Origin: Mediterranea massiliensis
GTDB lineage: Bacteria > Bacteroidota > Bacteroidia > Bacteroidales > Bacteroidaceae
Assembly (NCBI GenBank): GCA_015060695.1
Contig: SUYA01000001.1
Location: forward strand, 170,686 to 234,685
Reading direction: 5' to 3'
DNA length: 64,000 nucleotides
Below the pieces are notes generated by a model. It ran no database searches. It worked only from the letters and a program-made list of their open reading frames with translations, and was not told where the DNA came from. Within the stretch, counting starts at the first letter, position 1. Every line of letters starts with the position of its first letter. A program made the translations under genes and the position numbers. Positions 9,207 to 18,206 of the stretch are shown piece by piece.

Positions 9207-11627
9207 CTACTCTTTTCTGATTATCTCTGCCGGATTTACTTGCGTTATCCGATAGATACGGAATCCCACCGTCAGTGCTATGACAACCGCTATTCCCAAG
9301 AAAATAGAGGCATAGAATCCAATGCCGGTATTGACAAAGACTGCATACGATGAACTGAATTTTTTGATAATAAATTCAACAACGGGGAAAGCCAATAGAG
9401 CTGTCACCATCAGTAGCCAGATGTACAGACGGGCAAAAATCAATGCAATATCCTTTCCTCCTGCTCCGTTCACTTTTCTGATGGCCATCTCCTTGCGGCG
9501 ATATTCCGTATCGAGGGTAATGGCTGCATACACACCCAGTAGGATAATCAGTAAGGAAACAATGGAGAAGAATCCGGCTATTTCACGTAGTTCAAATTCC
9601 ATGGCTTGCGCTTTTCGTATATCATCCATTAATGTATTCAGCTTAATATCAATATTCTCCGGTAAGTGTTGGCGTAATACTTTTGTCAATCCTTCTCCTA
9701 CCCGTTTCTTTTGTCCCGGTTCGCATTTTACATAACAATGATATGTGCGTTCTTTTTCTAAAGCCTGAAACATACAGATGTCCTGTTTGTACCGATCCGG
9801 CATCTTTTGTATAGATTGTATTATCGGTTGGCAAATAGCAGTCACTGTGTTACCCTTCATTTCCCAGTCGTACAGCATCTGTCCCAACATATCCTTTCCC
9901 ATCATCTCTTCAAATCCTTTAGAAACCACCATCTCATGCTCGTTCTTAGGAATTACTCCCGACAATATAGGGATATTCATAAATTCGTAGAAAGTAGAAT
10001 CAATATATATCACTGTTGTTTGTTTTAGGTATTCTTCCTTTCTTTCAGGTTGGGTAAAGATCATGGTGCTTGTTACCCCAGATATATAACCTGTCTCTGA
10101 AGGAAGCACTGCCTTCACTCCCACTACTTTGCCCATTTCGCTAATCAAATTCATGCGTTCTTCTTGTGTCAAGAAGGTGTATTCCCTCATCGGGATGCTA
10201 AAGATTTCTTCCTTCTCTTTTTGCGAAAGTGTGCTTAGTATGGTATTGGCCGACTTCTGTGATTGCAGATAGAGCATTGCAGTGAGCGATACAAATATCC
10301 AACAGATAAAGAATTGAATCCCCAGCAATACGTTTCTAATGCGATGTTTCCCATATACACCCCCACCACCAAACAAACCTTTCAGTATGGTGATGCGTTT
10401 CACTCGCCACACGACAATCCAGGCAGCTAACATACAACATCCCCAAAGTCCTAACAGATAAGTACCGGCTTGTTTCATCAGTTCCGGACGCTCAATATAG
10501 AGCACAAATTTTCCTAAATCAATGAATAGGAAAGGCGTCAATAGTTCCATCAACACCATTGTGAATAAGCCCGAACAAAGAATGGACAGAGTAGATTGTG
10601 TCAACAGCATTGTCCACAGTTGGTATCCTTTGGCACCGTGTACTTGGCGAAGGCTGTATTCACGAATACGGGTAATGTACGAACCTATCAGGAAATGGAA
10701 GAAGTTCAGCATACCCACCAGCAAGATTAGGATGCCTGCCACCAGCGTAGTTATGGCATAATAAAAGGCCGGAGATTCTTTCCAGAACAATTCTTCAAAC
10801 GGACGCACAAACAAATATTGTTCTCTTCCAAAGAAATTGTATTCCTGTTTCCGAGCATTGGTATTTCTGATAAATTCTTCAGTCGATACACCCTTTTTCA
10901 GCAGAGCAAGGGTTTGTCCGGACATCATGCTTCGTTTCAACCAACTGTTTAAAATACCTTCACTATCATTCAGTACCCAAGCATCCGTAGGTCTCAAAAA
11001 GTTTAAACTGTTGTTTTTCGGCAAGTCTTCCATCACAGCTTGTATGGTGTAGGCAATGCCTCCGCTACTCGGTGTGCTTTTAGGCGATGTTTGCAACCGG
11101 CTGGTTAAGAACATCTGCTTACCAATGGCTCTCTCTGCTTGACCAAAGATGCGTTTAGCCGTGCTTTCCGAAAGGATAACAGAATTGGGCGTATGCGCTG
11201 CTTGTTCCCAAGAACCAAACAATACGTTGGGACCGAAAGCCTCGTAGTAGCTCGGCATTGTTTCCATGAACTGCAAGGTATAGGGCAATTGCTTGTTTGC
11301 CGAAACCTCTATATTATAAGGGCGAGCATCTACATAGTTGATATAGATGTACGCTTCCACTTCGGGCAAAGCAAGTTTCTCTAATTCTTCACTAAAGTCA
11401 CAGAACGTATGCGACGAACCGTATCCGTCATCTTTGTTGACAGTAGTCATTTGCACCAGCCTATCTCTATTATCGAAACAATGATTGGTGTTATAGATAT
11501 ATCTGCTGCAATACAGACAGATACTGAAGCATAACAATGCAACAGACAATCCGAGAATTGAAATAAGATTTTGTGTCTTGTACTTCAAGCTGCAACGCCA
11601 AGCTGTAAGGATGTAATGTAATATCAT
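9207..11627 (-). CDS. MacB/FtsX-type ABC transporter permease (806 aa)
   Basis: Third permease of the operon counted from its 3' end, with the same two-module architecture. There is an N-terminal span (LISILGLSVALLCFSICLYC), a periplasmic core domain, a first FtsX block (REYSLRQVHGAKGYQL), a second periplasmic domain and a final FtsX block with YRRKEMAIRKVNGAGGKDIA, ending NPAEIIRKE. The first block has RQVHGA where its relatives have RKVCGA, which fits divergence of subunits that may form mixed dimers. The start codon at 11627 is preceded by a 13-bp x3 tandem repeat. Probably an inner-membrane subunit; the exported substrate is unknown. Confidence 0.9.
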   Translation of the reverse strand: MILHYILTAWRCSLKYKTQNLISILGLSVALLCFSICLYCSRYIYNTNHCFDNRDRLVQMTTVNKDDGYGSSHTFCDFSEELEKLALPEVEAYIYINYVDARPYNIEVSANKQLPYTLQFMETMPSYYEAFGPNVLFGSWEQAAHTPNSVILSESTAKRIFGQAERAIGKQMFLTSRLQTSPKSTPSSGGIAYTIQAVMEDLPKNNSLNFLRPTDAWVLNDSEGILNSWLKRSMMSGQTLALLKKGVSTEEFIRNTNARKQEYNFFGREQYLFVRPFEELFWKESPAFYYAITTLVAGILILLVGMLNFFHFLIGSYITRIREYSLRQVHGAKGYQLWTMLLTQSTLSILCSGLFTMVLMELLTPFLFIDLGKFVLYIERPELMKQAGTYLLGLWGCCMLAAWIVVWRVKRITILKGLFGGGGVYGKHRIRNVLLGIQFFICWIFVSLTAMLYLQSQKSANTILSTLSQKEKEEIFSIPMREYTFLTQEERMNLISEMGKVVGVKAVLPSETGYISGVTSTMIFTQPERKEEYLKQTTVIYIDSTFYEFMNIPILSGVIPKNEHEMVVSKGFEEMMGKDMLGQMLYDWEMKGNTVTAICQPIIQSIQKMPDRYKQDICMFQALEKERTYHCYVKCEPGQKKRVGEGLTKVLRQHLPENIDIKLNTLMDDIRKAQAMEFELREIAGFFSIVSLLIILLGVYAAITLDTEYRRKEMAIRKVNGAGGKDIALIFARLYIWLLMVTALLAFPVVEFIIKKFSSSYAVFVNTGIGFYASIFLGIAVVIALTVGFRIYRITQVNPAEIIRKE

Positions 11628-11640
11628 AATAATCGTTTTT

Positions 11641-11679
11641 ATTCTCTTTTATTATTCTCTTTTATTATTCTCTTTTATT
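11641..11679. repeat. Three perfect tandem copies of a 13-bp unit
   Basis: ATTCTCTTTTATT is repeated at 11641-11653, 11654-11666 and 11667-11679. The array fills the spacer between two permease genes and supplies the stop codon of the upstream one (TAA on the minus strand at 11675-11677). Slippage by one unit would change the intergenic distance by 13 bp without altering either protein. Confidence 0.92.
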
Positions 11680-13993
11680 CACTCTTCACCACCTCGGCAG
11701 GGTTTTGTCGGGCAGCTTTCCATACGCGCCACCCAATGCAGAGTGCTATGACCAGAGCAAGCAGCAGGAAGATTGAGGCATATATCCACCAACTGATGGA
11801 AGTCTGCATCACGTAGTTTTGTAACCAACTTTTCATCAGGAAGTAGCTGATGGGGAAGCCAATAACCGATGCTATAACCAGCATACGCAGGTATTCGTTG
11901 CCAAACATTCGCAAAATGTCTTCTACCCTTGCCCCGTTTACCTTTCTGATGGCAATCTCCTTGCGGCGTTGTTCGCAGCTCAAGGTTATCAGCGAGAAGA
12001 TACCGAAGGCCGAAATCAGCATACATACCACAGCCACAAATCCCAGTAATTTGAGTAGCAGCTGTTCCGATTCCAAGTACTTGTTGTATTCATCTTCCAC
12101 ATTTACCATTCGGTAGTTGACGTGTGGATAGTCGCGGGTAAACATCTCCTCTACCTGTTGCTTCAGTTCCGGCCATTTGCCTTCGTGATATTTCACCAAA
12201 GTATGTCCGCCTCCGAACCCAAATCCCATAAATCCATCTTTGCCTATCATCAATGTGGGGGGTGCAGCTACTGTGGGCGATGTGATGTGGAAGTCTTTAA
12301 TATATCCCACAATGCGCAATTTTCCTTTGTTCAAATACAACTCTTTCCCCACCGGATCGTGCAGCCCCAATGCCTTGGCACCGGCTTCGTTTATCAATAC
12401 TTCGCTCTCCTCTCCATTCTTGTTTATTTCTGTCACTCCGTCTATCAGTTTCAGCTGATAAAACTCCACCACCTCTTTACCAATGGGCAGTACCTTAATG
12501 TCGAAGTTGGCCGTACTGTCCGGACCACCTTCCCATCCTTTCAAGGGGAGACTCATCTGCGCCCCTGTAGGCAATAACCCCCACTGTTCGGACAGCACCT
12601 CGCGAGTACAAGACATGGCTTTCAGCTTATCTGCTATTTCATCCAGCTCCTTGTTCGGATAGATAAATGGGAAAGAGGCAATGTTCTTCCGTTCCCATCC
12701 TAAATCTACATTCTTCAGGTGGTACAACTGCTTCATGATGACGCTCATGCAGAAGATAAACAAGATACCTACCACTAATTGGAATACGATGTTGAACTTA
12801 CGGAAGGCAATGTCGTTTCCTTGCTGACGGGCCGGAGTGCGGCGCAGCACAAAGGGCACCATCAGCAACAAGGATACACACATAATAACCACATAGTAGT
12901 ACAGCGATTCCAAATAGAATCCACCCGTTACCCCCGAAATTTCGGCAAATGGCCGGTATGCCAATTCCACGAAACACATCCCCATCAAGCCGGCACCCAG
13001 TAACATCAGGAAGTATTCTGTAGAGAAAAGCCCCAATAACCCCCATACCGACGAGCCGCACACCTTTCGCAAGGCAATCTCCTTGCGTCGGATGTTCATG
13101 CGGGTAATAAATAGTGACAGGTAGTTTATTAACGAGCAGAGTATCACTAATCCACCGGCTGCCGAGAACATAATCAGGTATTCGAACTTTACACTCTTTT
13201 GTGGGTTGATGTCCGAATAGTGATAATCGCTCAGTGGCATCAGTTGCGTACTGGCAAACACCGGTCTGTTCATGTTTTCTCCGGTAATGGTAGAGGCATT
13301 CAGCTTCTTTTCAAAAGCCTCTGCATCCACCCCTTTGCGCAGTTTGATGACAATATGGTTGCCACCGGCCGTCCAGTTATCCCAAAACGTCTTTCTGTAG
13401 TAACCCGATTCGTTCCAGATACCAAACGAAAAGTTGCTGTGTTCCAAATCCTTCAGTACGGCACAAACGGTTCGTTCCTTGTCGTCTTCTATAATCTTCT
13501 TTCCCACTACATCGGTAGTACCAAACAGTCGTTTGGCCGTCTGTTCGGTCAGTGCCACCTGCTCGTCCACTTCCAGAAACTCCATGCTTCCATCCAGCAG
13601 CTCTATCTCGAACATCGAGAAGAAGCACGAGTCGGCAATCAGCTGTGGAACTTTTATACCCTCCCCTTCAGGTGCCTTAATTTCCTCATTCTGCCAATAC
13701 AGACAGGCAAAGGCCTCTTCTACCTCAGGAAATTCGTTGCGCAACAAGTTTACGAATGGATAGGCATTGTGGCTGGTGGTATAGCCCGATTCTTCGAATA
13801 CGGTCTTTGTGTATAAAATGTATAGCCGTTCGCTACCATCGTAGCGAGTGTCGTAGCTCATTTCATAGCGTATCCACATGGTTGATAGTGCAAAGCAGGC
13901 GAATCCGATGGCCAGTTCCACAATGCTTACTACTGTTTGTGTTTTGTATTTCATCAAGTTGCGTACGGCAACCTTCAGGTAATGGGTAATCAT
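11675..13993 (-). CDS. MacB/FtsX-type ABC transporter permease (772 aa)
   Basis: First of the four permeases in transcription order, directly after the ATPase gene (29 bp). There is an N-terminal span (VSIVELAIGFACFALSTMWI), a periplasmic domain, a first FtsX block with RRKEIALRKVCGSSVWGLL, a second periplasmic domain and a last FtsX block with QRRKEIAIRKVNGARVEDIL. The tail ARQNPAEVVKSE is shared with the permease at 4210. The start codon is preceded by four copies of a 6-bp repeat. This is the likeliest direct partner of the ATPase because of adjacency. Substrate unknown. Confidence 0.9.
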   Translation of the reverse strand: MITHYLKVAVRNLMKYKTQTVVSIVELAIGFACFALSTMWIRYEMSYDTRYDGSERLYILYTKTVFEESGYTTSHNAYPFVNLLRNEFPEVEEAFACLYWQNEEIKAPEGEGIKVPQLIADSCFFSMFEIELLDGSMEFLEVDEQVALTEQTAKRLFGTTDVVGKKIIEDDKERTVCAVLKDLEHSNFSFGIWNESGYYRKTFWDNWTAGGNHIVIKLRKGVDAEAFEKKLNASTITGENMNRPVFASTQLMPLSDYHYSDINPQKSVKFEYLIMFSAAGGLVILCSLINYLSLFITRMNIRRKEIALRKVCGSSVWGLLGLFSTEYFLMLLGAGLMGMCFVELAYRPFAEISGVTGGFYLESLYYYVVIMCVSLLLMVPFVLRRTPARQQGNDIAFRKFNIVFQLVVGILFIFCMSVIMKQLYHLKNVDLGWERKNIASFPFIYPNKELDEIADKLKAMSCTREVLSEQWGLLPTGAQMSLPLKGWEGGPDSTANFDIKVLPIGKEVVEFYQLKLIDGVTEINKNGEESEVLINEAGAKALGLHDPVGKELYLNKGKLRIVGYIKDFHITSPTVAAPPTLMIGKDGFMGFGFGGGHTLVKYHEGKWPELKQQVEEMFTRDYPHVNYRMVNVEDEYNKYLESEQLLLKLLGFVAVVCMLISAFGIFSLITLSCEQRRKEIAIRKVNGARVEDILRMFGNEYLRMLVIASVIGFPISYFLMKSWLQNYVMQTSISWWIYASIFLLLALVIALCIGWRVWKAARQNPAEVVKSE

Positions 13994-14017
13994 AATGTTA
14001 ATGTTAATGTTAATGTT
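13994..14017. repeat. Four tandem hexamers (AATGTT) abutting a start codon
   Basis: Plus-strand AATGTT is repeated four times at 13994-14017, immediately 5' of the permease ATG (13991-13993 on the minus strand). The array occupies the place where a ribosome-binding site would lie, so copy-number change by slippage could tune translation of the permease. Confidence 0.9.
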
Positions 14018-14022
14018 TTGCT

Positions 14023-14697
14023 TTACAAAACAACCTTTTCTACCACCTGTCCGTCAAACAGGTTGATAACGCGTTGAGCATAGCCGGCATCGTGTTGCGA
14101 GTGGGTTACCATTACGATGGTAGTACCCTCCTTATGCAGTTCGCTGAGTAGTGTCATCACCTCTTTACCGTTCTTAGAGTCGAGGTTACCGGTAGGTTCG
14201 TCGGCCAGAATCATTTGTGGATTGGCTACTACGGCACGGGCAATGGCCACACGTTGTTGCTGACCACCCGACAACTGTTGGGGGAAGTGTTTTGAACGAT
14301 GCATAATGCCCATTCGTTCCATAGCTGCTTCTACACGTTTTTTACGTTCACCGGCCGGAACCCCCATGTATAGCAACGGCAGTTCAATGTTTTCATACAC
14401 ATTCAGTTCGTCAATCAGGTTGAAGCTTTGGAACACGAAACCAATAACTCCCTTTCGCAGGTCGGTGCGTTGCGATTCGGTGTATTTCGACACCTCCTTA
14501 CCTGCCAGGTAGTATGTGCCTTCGGTAGGATTGTCCAGCAACCCCAAGATGTTGAGCAATGTAGATTTGCCACAACCCGAAGGTCCCATGATGGCTACAA
14601 ATTCGCCTTTCTTCACTTCGATGTTCACACCGTTCAATGCCAATGTTTGTACTTCTTCTGTACTAAATACCTTGTGTAAATTTTCTGTCTTAATCAT
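14023..14697 (-). CDS. ABC transporter ATP-binding protein, LolD/MacB type
   Basis: A 224-residue nucleotide-binding subunit. Walker A is GPSGCGKST (residues 38-46), the Q-loop lies in VFQSFNL (~88-94), the signature is LSGGQQQR (142-149), and Walker B with the following D-loop is [12 protein letters not shown] (162-173). Length and EPTGNLD are typical of the MacB/LolD/FtsE group, which powers mechanotransmission rather than direct import. It is the only ATPase gene in an operon with four permeases, so it presumably serves them all, as homodimers or mixed dimers. It sits 41 bp after the adaptor gene. Confidence 0.95.
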   Translation of the reverse strand: MIKTENLHKVFSTEEVQTLALNGVNIEVKKGEFVAIMGPSGCGKSTLLNILGLLDNPTEGTYYLAGKEVSKYTESQRTDLRKGVIGFVFQSFNLIDELNVYENIELPLLYMGVPAGERKKRVEAAMERMGIMHRSKHFPQQLSGGQQQRVAIARAVVANPQMILADEPTGNLDSKNGKEVMTLLSELHKEGTTIVMVTHSQHDAGYAQRVINLFDGQVVEKVVL

Positions 14698-14738
14698 AAT
14701 TTTCTTTTTTTTGTTGATGGTTAATATTATTGTTTGTT

Positions 14739-15989
14739 TTATTTCAAAATCAGTTCTTCGGCATCGCCAAACGAATCATATCCGGTGGTAATTACCAGGT
14801 CGCCCGGTTGCAATCCCTCTGTCACTTCATACTGTTGCGGATTCTGTCGTCCGATGCTCAAAGGCATTCGCACGGCCTTGGTACGGTCGGCATTTACCTT
14901 GTATATCCATTGTCCGCCGGTGGCTTGATAGAAGTTTCCGCGCGGAATGACCAATGCCTGTTCGGGCTGTCCCAACTCAATCTGTACCCGATAGCTCTTA
15001 CCTACCCTCACGTTCTCAGGCATTTCGGCTGTAAATACCAAATCCACGTCGAAGGTGCGTTCTTTCACTTCGGGCACTACGCGGGTAATCTTCAGGGGGA
15101 ACTTACGTCCTTGGTAGTTGATGGTAGCCGGCAGTCCGGTGGTGATTCGGTCAATGTAGTATTCGCTCAGCGCAGTGTGTACTTTGTACTGGTCCAGCAC
15201 CTTAATTTCGGCAATGGTCTGTCCGCTGTTTACCTGTTCGCCGGGAGTTACACTGATGTAGCTCAACTGTCCGCTGACCGGAGCCTTCACCACCATATTA
15301 TCCAGTCGGTCGTAGGCTCGGTTGTACTTCTTGTTTTCACGTTCACGGTCGCTCTTCAGCAAGTCTCGACGCACCACGCTGGCCGCAGAGTCTCGGCGCA
15401 GGCTTTCGCGTTGCAGGCGTGCCTTCTGCACGTTGTAGTTGTATTCATCTTCCGATACCTGCAACTGTGCCCTACTTTTGATGCCCATCTTGTACTCCTC
15501 CTTATCCAAATCGAAACTCTTACGCAGACGTTCAAGTTCGTATTCGGTCTGCAGTGCTTGTTGTTGCAGGTCGAGGCTCTGACGTTCCATTTCAATCTCC
15601 TTTTCACGATAGCTGATGAGCTGCTTCTGCCACTCGTCTCGTTGGTCTTCTATGGTGCGTATCAGATCCGGATTCTCCAAGACCAAGATGGTATCTCCTT
15701 TCTTCAGCAAACTACCCTCTTCGCCCGTAATGCGCTCTACACTACCCGTTTCGCGGGCATTTATTTTGATGGTCAGGATGGGCTGCACCAATCCCTCTAC
15801 ATCGACATACTCCATGAAATTACCGTTGCGCACTTCGGCAATCTGGATGTTGTCGCGCTCTATGCGCAACTTCTTGGGCCCCAATGACAGGGTGAATACA
15901 TAAATCAGGAATACCAAGAAGGCACTACCCGCCAACAGGTAATAACGGTAACGGATGTACCAAGGCTTTTTTTCAATCTTAATGTCCAT
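14739..15989 (-). CDS. Periplasmic adaptor (membrane-fusion protein) of ABC exporter
   Basis: A 416-residue HlyD/MacA-like adaptor. One N-terminal membrane anchor (~13-34, YRYYLLAGSAFLVFLIYVFT) is followed by a lipoyl half-motif. A long charged helical hairpin with many E/Q/R/K/L residues (~120-225) comes next, then the second lipoyl half (VVKAPVSGQLSYISVTPGEQV) and beta-barrel and membrane-proximal domains. Adaptors of this kind link an inner-membrane ABC transporter to a TolC channel. It is second in the operon, 30 bp after tolC. A large open frame on the opposite strand is a composition shadow. Confidence 0.93.
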   Translation of the reverse strand: MDIKIEKKPWYIRYRYYLLAGSAFLVFLIYVFTLSLGPKKLRIERDNIQIAEVRNGNFMEYVDVEGLVQPILTIKINARETGSVERITGEEGSLLKKGDTILVLENPDLIRTIEDQRDEWQKQLISYREKEIEMERQSLDLQQQALQTEYELERLRKSFDLDKEEYKMGIKSRAQLQVSEDEYNYNVQKARLQRESLRRDSAASVVRRDLLKSDRERENKKYNRAYDRLDNMVVKAPVSGQLSYISVTPGEQVNSGQTIAEIKVLDQYKVHTALSEYYIDRITTGLPATINYQGRKFPLKITRVVPEVKERTFDVDLVFTAEMPENVRVGKSYRVQIELGQPEQALVIPRGNFYQATGGQWIYKVNADRTKAVRMPLSIGRQNPQQYEVTEGLQPGDLVITTGYDSFGDAEELILK

Positions 15990-16019
15990 TATTCTATCTC
16001 TTAATTATATATTTCAAAC

Positions 16020-17501
16020 TCATTTCTTTACAATCTTCTCTACATCGTTGGCCAATAAGCTGTTGTTTTCAAAGTCGTATAGTGTCAGGCTTCGCAGGGT
16101 GTAGTATTGGCTCCAGTAGTTATAAAGGGTCGATATGTAGTTGCGGCGAGCCGTATCTTTCTCGGTAATCGAGGCATTCAGGTCGAGGATGCTCGACTTC
16201 CCCAGCAGATATAGCCTTCTTGCCACGTCGGCACGTCGTTGTGCTGTTTCGTCGGTGCGTGCTGCAATGCGCACCCGTTGTGCTTGCAGGTTAAACTGCT
16301 TCACCAACTTGCGCACATTCTGTTCAAAGTCGGTCTTGTCCTGTTCCACTTGCGTATTCACCAAGTCACGGTTAGAGCGTGCCACTCGCACTCGTCCCTT
16401 TCCTCGTCCCCAGTCTAAGATGGGCAGTGAAATGCCTACGCTTACATACTGTTGGTCGAGGGGGCTTCGGTAGGCATCGCGCAGCTTGCTTCCGGTTTGT
16501 GTCAAGCCAAACCGCAGGTATATGTCTGCCTTCAGTCCGGCATTGGCACGTGCATTGGCCACTGCACTTTCGCTCTCCAACTTCCGTCGTTGCATATTCA
16601 GTATTTCAGGGCTGTTTTCATGAGCCAGCATCAATGCTTCGGTCAGGTCAACATGCAGGTCAGGTACTTCTCCACTGACGTTGACGCGCACTTCAATGTC
16701 TTGCTGGATACCCAAATAAGATCGCAATTCTTGCATGGCATTCTCCACCTCAATGCGTGCATTCATGCAGTTGGTCTCTTCTGTCAGTTTGTTCAGTTCC
16801 AGTTGCAACATCTCGTTCTCGCTGATGGTACCTATATTATATCGTCCTTGCGCATATTTATATAAGGTGTCGGCATTGGCCAGGTTGGTGGTGGCAATTT
16901 CATAGTTACTTTGTGCCGTGGCCAGGTCGAAAAACTTCTTGGTAGCTTCGGCTGCCACTAATTCCAATGTCTCCACGTAACTCTTTTTAGCCTCCTTGTA
17001 TCGGATGGGCTCTATGCGCTTGTCCCACTTCAAGCTGTTGTACCCAAAGATGGACTGCCTGTATCCGATGTTTACGGGCGAGGTCTGCCACGAATGGGTG
17101 TCGTCACTGAAGAGGTCGAGTCGTTGTGCCGAACTTTCCACAAACAAGGTACCGCCCGTCAAAGGGATGTTCTGGGTAAGGCTCAGCGTCAGGTCGGTGC
17201 TCAGCAGGTTCTGTTCCACAAACTTCACGCTACCATCGCCCATCGTAATCTTGTTGATGGCTCTATCTAAGTACGGATTGGAACTCAGCGTCAGGTTGGG
17301 CAGGTAATTGGCCTTGTAATATTTGTAGTTCCAATAGGCCGAATGGAAAGAGTGGCGGGCACTTTCGGCATCGGGCGATTGGTGTTGAGCACGTTCAATG
17401 GTAGCTGGCAGTGTAAGCTCCATAATCTGCTCTGTTTGGGCGGTTACGTTCAGGCAACCTCCGTAAATCAGCAATAAAGTAATCCAAAATAATCTATTCA
17501 T
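16020..17501 (-). CDS. TolC-like outer-membrane efflux protein
   Basis: A 493-residue outer-membrane factor with signal peptide (MNRLFWITLLLIYGGCLNVTAQ). It has two repeats of long amphipathic helices and strands typical of OEP/TolC, including the repeat-end feature SVGISLPILDWGRGKGRVRVA at about 350-370 (similar to the family's P-L-F-x-G-G-x-R pattern). It forms the exit duct for the adaptor and permease complex encoded downstream. As the first gene of the operon it sits 29 bp behind a sigma-54 promoter motif, so it is probably transcribed on demand by the divergent NtrC-type regulator. Confidence 0.93.
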   Translation of the reverse strand: MNRLFWITLLLIYGGCLNVTAQTEQIMELTLPATIERAQHQSPDAESARHSFHSAYWNYKYYKANYLPNLTLSSNPYLDRAINKITMGDGSVKFVEQNLLSTDLTLSLTQNIPLTGGTLFVESSAQRLDLFSDDTHSWQTSPVNIGYRQSIFGYNSLKWDKRIEPIRYKEAKKSYVETLELVAAEATKKFFDLATAQSNYEIATTNLANADTLYKYAQGRYNIGTISENEMLQLELNKLTEETNCMNARIEVENAMQELRSYLGIQQDIEVRVNVSGEVPDLHVDLTEALMLAHENSPEILNMQRRKLESESAVANARANAGLKADIYLRFGLTQTGSKLRDAYRSPLDQQYVSVGISLPILDWGRGKGRVRVARSNRDLVNTQVEQDKTDFEQNVRKLVKQFNLQAQRVRIAARTDETAQRRADVARRLYLLGKSSILDLNASITEKDTARRNYISTLYNYWSQYYTLRSLTLYDFENNSLLANDVEKIVKK

Positions 17502-17529
17502 AGCAATGTCATTTATCTATAATCAATAC

Positions 17530-17545
17530 AGCAAATTCTATGCCA
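17530..17545 (-). promoter_or_regulatory. Sigma-54 promoter (-24/-12) of the exporter operon
   Basis: Minus strand reads TGGCATAGAATTTGCT, matching the sigma-54 consensus TGGCACG-N4-TTGCW at the invariant GG and GC with correct spacing. Transcription would start near 17519-17520, giving an approximately 19-nt leader before the tolC ATG (17501). The adjacent NtrC-type regulator gene is the obvious activator. Confidence 0.85.
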
Positions 17546-17599
17546 AAACGTAACAGGGTGATTATTAAGCATATAATTTTTTGAGTTGTGTAAAACCGT

Positions 17600-17634
17600 G
17601 TGCGAAATCGCACGAAAATAGTGCGGAATCGCAC
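17600..17634. promoter_or_regulatory. Paired upstream activator palindromes
   Basis: GTGCGAAATCGCAC (17600-17613) and GTGCGGAATCGCAC (17621-17634) are near-identical palindromes with centres 21 bp apart, two helical turns. They lie about 85-110 bp upstream of the inferred sigma-54 start site, the usual place for enhancer binding by NtrC-family activators. The Fis-like C-terminal domain of the regulator at 18207 is the predicted ligand. Confidence 0.8.
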
Positions 17635-17714
17635 GTACTACTTTCATTTATTTTATTTATATTTGTCGCCGTATAGAAGTTTTGTTAGTGATGAGTGGTA
17701 ATCAACTCTCCTCC

Positions 17715-18180
17715 ACTATACTATAATGAAAAAAGTATAAGAGGTTTTGAGCGTTAGCTAATAAACAGGAGAGGAATGTATAATGGAAAGAACTCTCCTC
17801 CTATTTATAGAGGGAGTACCCCGAAGGGGGGAGGGAGTTTAAGATTACAATTAGTTTGTGTATTCTAAACTCCTCCACCGCAAGCGGTCCCCCTCCCCAC
17901 TATACTTTAATGAAAAAAGTATAAGAGGTTTTGAGCGAAGCTAATTTATAGGAGAGGAATGTATAATGGAAAGAACTCTCCTCCTATTTATAGGGGGAGT
18001 ACCCCGAAGGGGGGAGGGAGTTTAAGAATACAATTAGTTTGTGTATTCTAAACTCCTCCACCGCAAGCGGTCCCCCTCCCCTATAAATAGGAGAGGAATA
18101 AAAAAAAGAAAGAACTCTCATTCACTATAAGTATAAGAGGTTTTGAGTAAAGCTAATTTATAAGGTGGAGGAGGGAGTAA
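17715..18180. repeat. Tandem ~184-bp structured repeat, two full copies and a partial third
   Basis: Copy A (17715-17898) and copy B (17899-18081) are nearly identical; a degenerate partial copy lies at 18124-18180. Each contains mini-hairpins ACCCCGAAGGGG-type and CCGCAAGCGG. Each also has a long imperfect inverted repeat: the arm from CTCCTATTTATAGG to GAGGGAGTTTA pairs with TAAACTCCTCC to TATAAATAGGAG. The array fills most of the 705-bp divergent region between tolC and the regulator gene. No ORF of note is inside. It resembles an interspersed palindromic (REP/MITE-like) element. Confidence 0.85.
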
Positions 18181-18206
18181 ATATTACCCGGTAAAAAAAT
18201 AGAAGT

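Noticed and set aside
13199..13816. 205-codon plus-strand frame
   Set aside because: Antisense shadow of the permease at 11675-13993, no domain.
14730..15887. 385-codon open frame on the plus strand
   Set aside because: It lies wholly opposite the adaptor gene, whose domains are clear; no recognisable protein, and its start lacks support. A codon-composition shadow.
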